DNA of 22,230 nucleotides from Vitrella brassicaformis (lineage: Eukaryota > Sar > Vitrellaceae). A program made the position numbers and the translations under genes. Below the pieces are notes generated by a model. The model was not told the DNA's origin. It was given only the letters and a program-made list of their open reading frames with translations, and made no database searches. The number at the start of each line of letters is the position of its first letter. The stretch's first letter is position 1. Where the stretch lies: assembly GCA_001179505.1 (NCBI GenBank), contig CDMY01000660.1:1-22230 (forward strand), written 5' to 3'. Below, in pieces: positions 1 to 7,656 of the stretch.

Positions 1-1257
1 GTGGTGGGGGGCGAGGGGCAGCAGACGGGCGAGAAGCCTCGAGTGGTCGCGCTGGGGGGCGAGGGCGGCATTGATGGCCGACATGACGACCTCGGACAGC
101 TCACTCAGCACTATGGCGTACTCAGCCAGCACCAGGTGACGATGACGGCCGTCCCTCTCGGTTGCTGTGGGTATGCGGGCGATGGATGGGGCCGCACCGC
201 TCCGCAGCAGCACACGGATGGTGGTCTTGTGCTGGCGGATCCGTCTTGAGTGCCACTCGCCCAGCGCTTCTCCCTGTCCATGCTGCTGCTGCTGCTGCTG
301 TTGGATGACGATTCTGAGCATCTCGGCAGCGACGGCGAGTGGTGTCCGATGAGGCTGGGGGGGCCTTCCTCGGTTGATGTCATCGGCTGTGATCCGGCGG
401 CACAGCCACTCAGCCAAGATGGCGGAGCCAGCTTTTGCTGCCAAGTGCAGTGGCGTGTAGCCGATGGTGTCTCTTGCCGTCATGTCGGCTCCGTGGCTGG
501 TGATGAGGGTGAGGTACTGATCGATGAATTGCTGGGAGAAGGTGGAGGGGGCGGTGGCTGCCAAATGGAGCAGACTGTCTCCAGCAGCGGACCGTTCGGC
601 TGCGAGAGTGCTGTCGTGTTGGATCAGCCTGCGATAGATGGACATGAGGGCAGCCTCGTACTCACGAGTGGGTGGAGGGGCAGCACCACCGACGCAGGGA
701 AGCTCCATCACCGGGCCCCAAATTCCCCGCACGTCGGCCTGACGCGCCAGGAGGACCTCCACAGCCGTCATATTGCCCGCACCAACCGCCACTCTGATGG
801 GCCTGTCCACCCCCATCAGCTCGCACCCGCCGCCATTGATGTCCGCCCCGCCGTCGATGAGTGCACTGAGGATGTCACGCTGCAGCTGAAGGGAGGACCA
901 CTGTGGCGGGACGACGGGCACCTGGGAGTTATCAGCGCCGCGCGCACGGAGGAATGGATAGTTTATTGGGCTGTCGATTGCGAAAGACAGGCAGCTGTAT
1001 CGCCAGCGCCAGTAAGGGGGTCCTGTGGCGCCGCGGACAAGAAGGGCGCCGATGGCTCTCGGGTTGGCTCCTTGCTCGATCAGCTGTGTAACTTGGCTGA
1101 CGTGAGTGAAGCTGCGGCGAGCGCAGCCCTCCAACAGCTGCCGACTCACAGCACTCACGCCCGGACTAGGAATAATGATGTCGACGTCGTCCAGCCCCTT
1201 ACAGCCGGGCGGCAGAGGAGGAGGTCCTTGTGATGCGGCAGAGGACGATTGGGCCAT
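1..1257 (-). CDS. Ankyrin-type repeat protein, copy 1 (3' end outside window)
   Basis: A single open frame runs from ATG at 1257-1255 to the left edge: 419 codons without stop or intron. The product starts MAQSSSAASQGPPPLPPGC. Ankyrin-like units are visible: TPLHLAAKAGSA at about residues 268-279, ALIDGGAD at about 133-140, and GNMTAVEVLLARQADVRG at about 162-179. A poly-Gln run of six follows at about 320. Ankyrin repeats bind other proteins; no enzyme domain is seen, so the partner is unknown. It is a close paralogue of the gene at 5549-7283. The two differ by many substitutions, but every indel I could align keeps the frame, which argues that both copies are functional. Codons are GC-rich like those of the neighbours. 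The start is the first in-frame ATG and matches the paralogue (MAQ). The C-terminus lies beyond base 1. The gene diverges from the F-box gene at 1803. Confidence 0.8.
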   Translation of the reverse strand, partial: MAQSSSAASQGPPPLPPGCKGLDDVDIIIPSPGVSAVSRQLLEGCARRSFTHVSQVTQLIEQGANPRAIGALLVRGATGPPYWRWRYSCLSFAIDSPINYPFLRARGADNSQVPVVPPQWSSLQLQRDILSALIDGGADINGGGCELMGVDRPIRVAVGAGNMTAVEVLLARQADVRGIWGPVMELPCVGGAAPPPTREYEAALMSIYRRLIQHDSTLAAERSAAGDSLLHLAATAPSTFSQQFIDQYLTLITSHGADMTARDTIGYTPLHLAAKAGSAILAEWLCRRITADDINRGRPPQPHRTPLAVAAEMLRIVIQQQQQQQHGQGEALGEWHSRRIRQHKTTIRVLLRSGAAPSIARIPTATERDGRHRHLVLAEYAIVLSELSEVVMSAINAALAPQRDHSRLLARLLPLAPHH

Positions 1258-1592
1258 TACAATGAGTCACAGCCCTGCACATACACATACACACAGACTC
1301 ACACGGTCACTTGCAAATCCTTCCTCCTTCCAACGTTGCTGGCGCACCTGCTCAGTCAGTCGGCGGCCGCCACAGCGAAGCCATTGACGGCACCTGCAGT
1401 GAGAACACACCGAGAGATGCCACCCAGCCAGTGGTGCTTTGCTTTTCCGTCACATGCCCTTCATCGGTCCATTCATACCATCAGCAGGTGAATCGGCAGC
1501 CCAAGCAGACTCCAAAGACAAACGCTGCTTCTCCGTTTGCTGCTTCACAGACGGGGCAACATCTGACAAAGCGGCAAACAGGGAGGTCACGC
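1..1592. repeat. Direct duplication, copy A (ankyrin gene plus 5' flank)
   Basis: Base 1 aligns with 6063, and similarity continues through the coding region and past the start codon to the CAGGGAGGTCACGC block ending at 1592. The partner copy is 6063-7485, in the same orientation. Copy A has extra sequence in the upstream flank (about 70-130 bases more than copy B). The left limit of the duplication is outside the window. Confidence 0.8.
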
Positions 1593-1802
1593 CTGTTCGG
1601 TTTTTTCGTTTGATTGCTTCCTTACAGTGTCTGCTGACGTGGACAAGCTGTGAAAGAGCCGTTTTGCTCCGCTTTCTGCCTCTGCCCACACCTTTTCTGC
1701 CTCTGCCGCCTGCGAGCTTGGTGGCGCGCAAGACGTGTTCATCCAGAAAGGAAAGAAAGGTCAACCGCGGCCTCCCGCCTGCTGCTCCATCCATAGCAAC
1801 TC
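1258..1802. promoter_or_regulatory. Divergent intergenic region, probable two-way promoter
   Basis: These 545 bases separate the start of ankyrin copy 1 (minus) from the first ATG of the F-box gene (plus), so both promoters and 5' UTRs must lie here. The half next to the ankyrin gene (1258-1592) is related to the flank of ankyrin copy 2. Shared blocks include CTTCCAACGYTGCTGGCGCA, TCAGTCAGTCG and CAGGGAGGTCACGC. The rest (1593-1802) is not shared. No TATA box or other named element can be assigned with confidence. Confidence 0.4.
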
Positions 1803-4800
1803 ATGAAGGTAGGTTCCAACCGCGACAGAACAAGAGGGTTGTCTCCCCTTTCATGTATCTACTTCTTCAATTGTTAACACAAGAGAGAGAAGCAATCGCT
1901 TTAGATCTTTCATTGGTTTGCAGGCGTGTTGTGAAGCCGACGAGAATGCCGGCAAGCGGCCTCGTGTGGACACTTATGACTCATCGCTCGCTGCTGCTGG
2001 AGGTGGGAAGAGGGACCCGTGAAGGGAACAGATCAGACTCACTCATGGCCGGCTGCCTTCCTTGTGTGATGCTCTCTCTCTCTGATGGCGGATGTGGCAC
2101 TGGTGCAGCTGTAGATGGAGGTCAGCAGTTGGACCAACAGATGCGGCCCGTCATAGACTGGGTCAGCGACAGAGCCACCTGAATGGACGACACACGCAGG
2201 CACACTTGTTGGCTATGTGTATGCCCGTGTGTTCATTCATTCCGTCAGACTGACAAGGCGAATGTCCGCGGGCTGATCCCTCTGTTAAAGAAGGTCAAAT
2301 CGCTCGGGGCGCAGACGGCGGCCGTGCTGTCAGAGGTGCGACCATACGTCACCCCCACACTGGCCGACAAGGTACACACACACACGTATGCGCCCATCTC
2401 CCTCTGTCTGTGAGTGCTGATGTGTGTGTTGGCAGGTGCCGGGCCTGTCGAGTAATCTTCAGACGTTGGAGCAGTCAGTCGCGTGGCGATATGACACGCT
2501 AAGGGGTCTCATCAAGACACTCGACAGCGTGGCAGTCGCCAAGCCGCCACTCCCTCAGCCCATCGCCAAGAAACCCCTCCCGCCAGACGCCAAAATATCT
2601 CAGGCACGCCACAGATCAGCCCAAACATCCACACACACGACATGTGTGCCCCTGTGTGTGTGGTCAGCTCGGTCGTCCGTGTCTGGACGGCCTGCCGCCC
2701 GACGTGGCGCACATTGTGTTGGCCTTCCTGCCCACCAAAGACGCCGCGCCCCTCTCACGCGCCAACCGACCGATGAAATATCGCGTCATCGACGACACAA
2801 GAGGCGTGTACCGCCACTTGGTCATTGGTGTGGACGAGCGAGAGTGGTGGGATAAGGGCATTCGGAGGAACGCCGGGCGGACACTCGAGGACATCGGTAT
2901 CCATGGCGACATGAGGAGCGAGGAGAATGAAGAGCAGCGGGAGGGAAACGATAATAAGGGGGAGGGCGACGGGGCGGACATCAGACGGCAGAGAGAGAAC
3001 GAGACGCTCAACAACCTGAAGCAGAAACTGGTGGGTGGGTGGGCGGGCGAGGACAGAACACCAACTGACATGCTATGTGTCTGTCTCTTTGCAGAGTCGG
3101 TTGCGAACAGTACACATCAGCAGTCACTGGAGGGCCCTCTCCTTCCCTCTCGAGTGCATCTCACGACACCATCAAGCGCATGAAGCTCTGCGACACCACG
3201 GGCTACCCCTTCAGCGTGCCGACATCGCCGGCCACTGTGGCCTTCTCGCAGCTGGAGGAGCTCTACATCGAACCCTGGCCACATGGGTAAGCATCAGTGT
3301 TCCTATGGTCACACCCAAGATGTGTCCTGTGACATGCGTGTGTGTGTGCGTGTGTGTGTAGCTTGGGTCTCTTCACGCGCAGAGGAGGGTGGCAGTTTCC
3401 ATCTCTTCTTTACCTGCGAGTTGGGAATCGAGGCCTTTATGACCATGGTGTTAGGCTCATCCTGGAGCGTGCCCCCAAGCTAAAGTTTCTGTGTAGCAAT
3501 CACACCTCTTACATGCAGCCGCTGCATGCTGCTGGAGTAATTCTGTATCCCTCCTTCTTGTTTGCAGCGATCGAGCAGCTGAGAATCACCGATCGTGAGC
3601 AGGATGAGACCTCCGTCAGGCCGAACTGCCCGCACCTCACCACCATCGAGTGGGTTCAGCTCAGAGACAGCCATTGGGGCATGGCGCGGGACTTGGGCGA
3701 GCTGAAGCGTGCTCTCGATGCGATCTGGGGGAAGGCCAGCATGCCAGGTGAGTGAGCCAGGGGGTGGGTGAGCCAGCGAGCCAGAACAGACTTGCTGAGT
3801 TGCGTTTGTGTCTCGCTGCCGGGCAGGAGTCGAGAAGAGGCTGGGCCTGCGGTGCGCTGAGGGCTTCTCGTCGCCCTTCGTGGTGCCCTTGGCCAGTGAG
3901 CTGCTCCATCCCACAGACTCTGATGCTATCGGCCTTCCAGACTTCCTCGACTGGGCATGTAAGTTGGTTGGTACAACAAAGCGACAAGTGGAGGACTGGA
4001 GAATTGGAATGCTTAGCATCTCTCTGTTGTGTGGGTGTCTGCAAGCGTCGGTGAAGTGCACGGTCGAGTGGACGGCGCGTGAGGTGGTTGTGGACTGCTC
4101 CAGGGACCTCGTCATTTCGCCTCCTGCACCCACTGGCCCCATCGCCAAAATGATCAAAGACATCAGCAGCACGGCCGATAAGGTAAGCAGCGCAGTAAGA
4201 CAAGAGGCCTCCAAGAGACGAACATTCACTTCTGCTCCCTGTCTGTCTGCCTGGATGCAGGTGACTCTGCGGTGTGGCGGGAAGCCTCTGGACCAGTCTT
4301 GGGCCGGCCTGCTTTCTTTCACAAAGGCCACCACGCTATCGGTGAAGGGGCTGGGGTCGTCTCGGACCCTTTCGAGTGTGCCCCAGTGGATGGCAGCAAA
4401 GAGCGAGACCACCGGTGGCAATCGCCACCTGCCCAACATCACCAGCCTCAACCTCACAGGGGGCGACGGCTATCGGAAGCTGTGTGGTGACGTGCGTGCA
4501 GGGCTTGATGGCCTGGGTGCGTTGCTGGGCACATTAGACAGGCTCACGACAGTCAGTCTGACCCGTTTGCCGAACCTGGGTATGGCATCGTTTTGCCTGT
4601 CGCAGCTGCCCCCCACTGTCGAGCTAGAGAGTGTGTGTGTGGAGGCATCAGTGTGTCGCTCAGGGGTGCCCACCATCTCTGACTCTGCCCGATACCCTCA
4701 CATCGCCTCGCTAAGTGTCGAAGTGATCGATAGCGGCACGATAGATGAGGTTGCGTCTGGCGTAGCCTTTGCCTCTGCTCTGCGGCCGGCAACCGTCTCT

Positions 4801-5034
4801 CTGGAAGCGTGCGGCCGTCTGAGTGCTCTGCACAATCGGGAAGGGGGTGAGAGCAGAGAGGCTTATTGCCGTTCCGTAGTCGAGCAGTGCATTGATCAGG
4901 CAGAGGAAGCCCACTATGGGCTGCTTGCCGATGAGAGCAAGCCGATTGAAGAAGACGAGGAAGGGTTCTACGAGGAGGAAGTGGGTTACTTCTCTAGTGT
5001 AGTGCTGAAGGTGGCGCGGCTGCCATCTGTTTAG
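1803..5034 (+). CDS. F-box and leucine-rich-repeat-like protein (11 exons)
   Basis: Exons: 1803-1808, 1924-2002, 2109-2161, 2249-2371, 2436-2603, 2668-3030 (or to 3038), 3095 (or 3111)-3286, 3362-3747, 3827-3958, 4046-4182, 4261-5034. With the 3038/3095 junction the sum is 2421 bases, or 806 residues plus stop. An F-box-like segment, CLDGLPPDVAHIVLAFLP, sits at about residues 148-165, followed by a charged Glu/Arg/Asp stretch (about 225-260). The C-terminal two thirds hold leucine-rich, LRR-like units, for example FSQLEELYIEP, FPSLLYLRVGN, CPHLTTIEWVQLRD, NITSLNLTGG and RLTTVSLTRLPNLG. F-box proteins typically join Skp1-cullin ubiquitin ligases and use the repeats to pick substrates; that role is inferred. 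Exon 1 codes only Met-Lys, and the fit to a GTAGGT donor supports this start. The intron after 2603 has a GC donor. No specific orthologue is recognised. Confidence 0.7.
2604..2667 (+). other. GC-AG intron in the F-box gene
   Basis: The exon ends in KISQ (CAG) and the next bases are GCACGC; no GT donor is near that keeps the frame. The acceptor GGTCAG precedes LGRPCLDGLPP, and phase 0 is kept. The 64-base intron holds a CA-rich tract followed by a GT-rich tract that could pair with each other. Confidence 0.65.
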
Positions 5035-5548
5035 CCTCTCCTGGGTGTAAACATACACACACCTCTAGCTACCTGGCTGGCTGCATGGTGATATGATAGA
5101 TAGACAAATGCGGGAGGGGAGGGCGTGGGTGCTGCATGCTGCCGACGCCGTCAATGCATGTCTGTCTTTAATTCACAGCTGAATTGATCTATCTCATGCT
5201 CTTCGCTTCTCAACCACAGTGCGATGTGATGAGCGTGATCCCGCGTGTCGTGCACTGCCCGTAAGGACCATTACGTGAGTGCAATGGCGCGGGTTCAATC
5301 AAGCGTAGTACGGATGAATGAATGTGGGTCGACCCAAAAGCTACGACCGGCGCAAGAGACGCTTCTGTCTCTTCGTGAGGCCACGCAAAAGAAAGACACA
5401 TTTGAAATGAATAAAGTCAGTGCTGTCTGCATCCACACACCAAGCACGGCGAGACTCGCCAACATAACTGTCATAAAACTGGTACAAAGGAGTGAAATAT
5501 ACAGTCACTTTCACCCCCCGACACTGAAGTTCTCTCCCCGTTTCCCTC
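5035..5548. other. Convergent intergenic region, no gene seen
   Basis: This is the space between the stop of the F-box gene and the stop of ankyrin copy 2, and presumably holds both 3' UTRs. Small open frames exist but show no protein-like composition. No clear polyadenylation signal, tRNA or repeat array is visible. Confidence 0.5.
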
Positions 5549-7283
5549 TCACTCATTCGATGCCCAGCGGCATAAAGAGGCCGGTCCTCGACAGATGCCC
5601 AGCTGGCCCCACGCGAACTGGCAGTCCTGATCGCCCAGATGCTCGTTGAAGCCCTTGACCACACCATGCACGCCATGCAGTGCCGCCTCGTCCAGCCGGG
5701 CCCGGTGCACCACCTCACGCACACCCACCAGGCGGGGCCCCACACCATGGCTGCCCCTCACGGCGAAGCACTGCAGCGGCGGGACGGTCACCTTGACGCG
5801 CTTGTCGCCCTGCTGCTGGTATCGCGTCCCGCCCACCACCTCCCTGTTGCTGCTCGTCTGGGTGGGCCGCCGACTTGACGAAGTGGCCGACGGCCGCACC
5901 CACGCGGCGCCTCAGCAGCGACTCGCCAATGAGGTACTGGTTGATGGCGGCCACAGCAGCGGGGGGCTCGTGCAGGAAGGCGCCGATCTTCCATCCGATG
6001 GCCTCAGCCTCGTGTGGGCCGAATGCCATGTTGGATGGGGAGGGGTGGGGGTGGGCGCCGTCGTGGTGGGGGGCGAGGGGCAGCAGACGGGCGAGAAGCA
6101 GCGAGTGGTCGCGCTGGGGGGCGAGGGCGCCGTTGATGGCCGACATGACGACCTCCGACAGCTCATTCAGCACTGTGGCGTACTCGGCCAGGACCAGGTG
6201 ACGATGACGGCGCTGGTCGGTTGCGGTGGGCAGGCGGGCAATCGATGGGGCCGCCCCGCCCCGCAGCAGCACACCGATGATGGTCTTGTACTGGCGGATC
6301 CATCTTGAGTGCTCCTCGCCCTGCTGCTGCTGTTGCTGGATGTGGCGATTGAGCCAGTCGGCAGCGACGGCGAGGGGTGTGTGGTTTGGCTGATTCGTCA
6401 TGCCTCTGTTGACGTTGTCGGCTGTGAGATGGCGGCACAGCCAATGAGCTACACAGGGAGAGTTACGCAATGCTGCCAACTGTAGTGGCGGGATGGCCCT
6501 GTTGTCTGCTGCCGTCATATCGGCTCGGTGGCTGGTGATGAGGGTGAGGTACTGGTCGATGAAGGACTGGGAGAAGAAGCTCGAAGGGGCCATGGCTGCC
6601 AAATTCACCAGACTGTCTCCACCGGGCCCGCCCCGCTCAGCTGCGAGTGTGCTGTCGTGTTGGAGGAGCCGACGGAAGACAGAGATGGTGGCGTCCTCGT
6701 ACTCACGGGTGGCGGAAGGGGCGGCACCACCGACGTAGGGAAGCCGCATCACAGCAAATCCACGCACGTCGACCTGTCGCGCCAGGAGGACCTCCACAGC
6801 CGTCAGATTGCCCGCACGAATCGCCACCATGATGGGCGTGCTAGACCCTCCGCCTCCACCCGCATTGACGTCCGCCCCGCCGTCGATGAGTGCATTGAGG
6901 ATGTCATGCTGCAGCTGACGGGAAGACCACTGCGGCAGGACCACCGGCACGGAGCCATAGGCGCCGCTCTGCGCAGAGAAGGATAGGCTGTCTGTTGGGC
7001 TGTCGATGGCGAAAGACAGACATCTGTATCGCCAGTACGGGTCGTCTGTGGTGCCGCGGACGCGCAGGCCGCCGACAGCTCTCGGGTCAGCTCCTTGACG
7101 TATCAGCTGTGTGACTTGGGCGGCCTCCGTCACGGTGCGGCGAATGCAGCCCTCCAGCAGCTGGCGAGTTACAACACTGACGCCCTCATCGGGGACGATG
7201 TCGACGTCGTCCAGCCCCTTGCAGCCGTGTGGCGGCACAGCCGGAGGAGGTGCTTGTGATGCGGCAGACGACAATTGGGCCAT
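5549..7283 (-). CDS. Ankyrin-type repeat protein, copy 2 (frame break or short intron near 3' end)
   Basis: Paralogue of the gene at 1-1257. It starts at ATG 7283-7281 (MAQLSSAASQAPPPAVPP). The first frame is open for about 480 codons with ankyrin-like units (ALIDGGADVNAGG, GNLTAVEVLLARQVDVRG, PPLQLAALRNSPCVAHWL) and a poly-Gln run. Downstream of about 5850 that frame turns into low-quality Ala/Gly/Arg sequence. A second frame is protein-like (TRYQQQGDKRVKVTVPPLQ, then CFAVRGSHGVGPRLVGVREV) and ends at TGA 5551-5549. The two can be joined by an 88-base GT-AG intron at 5816-5903 (548 residues), though it lacks a pyrimidine tract, or by a one-base slip in the G-rich stretch near 5840 (577 residues). 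The C-terminal region is not a domain I recognise. Function is unknown beyond likely protein binding. The gene diverges from the Kelch gene. Confidence 0.75.
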
Positions 7284-7485
7284 CACAATGAGTCACACCA
7301 CTGCACAAACATTGACAGGCACACACAGTCCTTGCAAGCCTTCTTCCTTCCAACGCTGCTGGCGCACCTGGTCAGTCAGTCGACGGCCGGTGGTGCTTGG
7401 CTTTTCCATCACAGTGAATCAGCTTCACCATCCGCTTCTCAACTCAACAGGGCTCAACACGGCTCGACCAACAGGGAGGTCACGC
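6063..7485. repeat. Direct duplication, copy B (ankyrin gene plus 5' flank)
   Basis: Same-orientation partner of 1-1592, separated from it by the F-box gene. Similarity covers the coding region and about 200 bases upstream of the start codon, ending at the CAGGGAGGTCACGC block (to 7485). The bases 5549-6062 have no counterpart in the window because copy A runs off the edge. Confidence 0.8.
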
Positions 7486-7656
7486 AGGCTCGGCTCCTTC
7501 ATTTGTTGCCGAAGAAATCAGCTGTAGCGCTCCTTCATTCGTGCGATCCAAGCTCGCAAATTGAATCCCCAGCTTCTGCGCTGACAGGCGGCCGACACAG
7601 ATCTGCTCATTGTAGGCCCTGACGTGACGTCGGTTCGATCAATTCATTTGTCGTCG
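7284..7656. promoter_or_regulatory. Divergent intergenic region, probable two-way promoter
   Basis: These 373 bases separate the start codons of ankyrin copy 2 (minus) and the Kelch gene (plus). The part to 7485 is shared with the flank of ankyrin copy 1; the remainder (7486-7656) is specific to this locus. No standard core promoter motif can be named with confidence. Confidence 0.4.

Noticed and set aside
250-1233. Plus-strand open frame of 327 codons
   Set aside because: It is antisense to ankyrin copy 1, whose minus-strand frame shows ankyrin units and a paralogue with matching indels; the plus frame is low in recognisable pattern.
3480-4457. Minus-strand open frame of 325 codons
   Set aside because: Antisense to exons 8-11 of the F-box gene, crossing its introns without adjusting; no domain seen.
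5291-5305. B-box-like GGGTTCAATC suggesting a tRNA
   Set aside because: No A-box at the right distance and the flanks do not fold into a cloverleaf.
5646-6308. Plus-strand open frame of 220 codons
   Set aside because: Antisense shadow of ankyrin copy 2; high-GC codons leave the opposite strand open.
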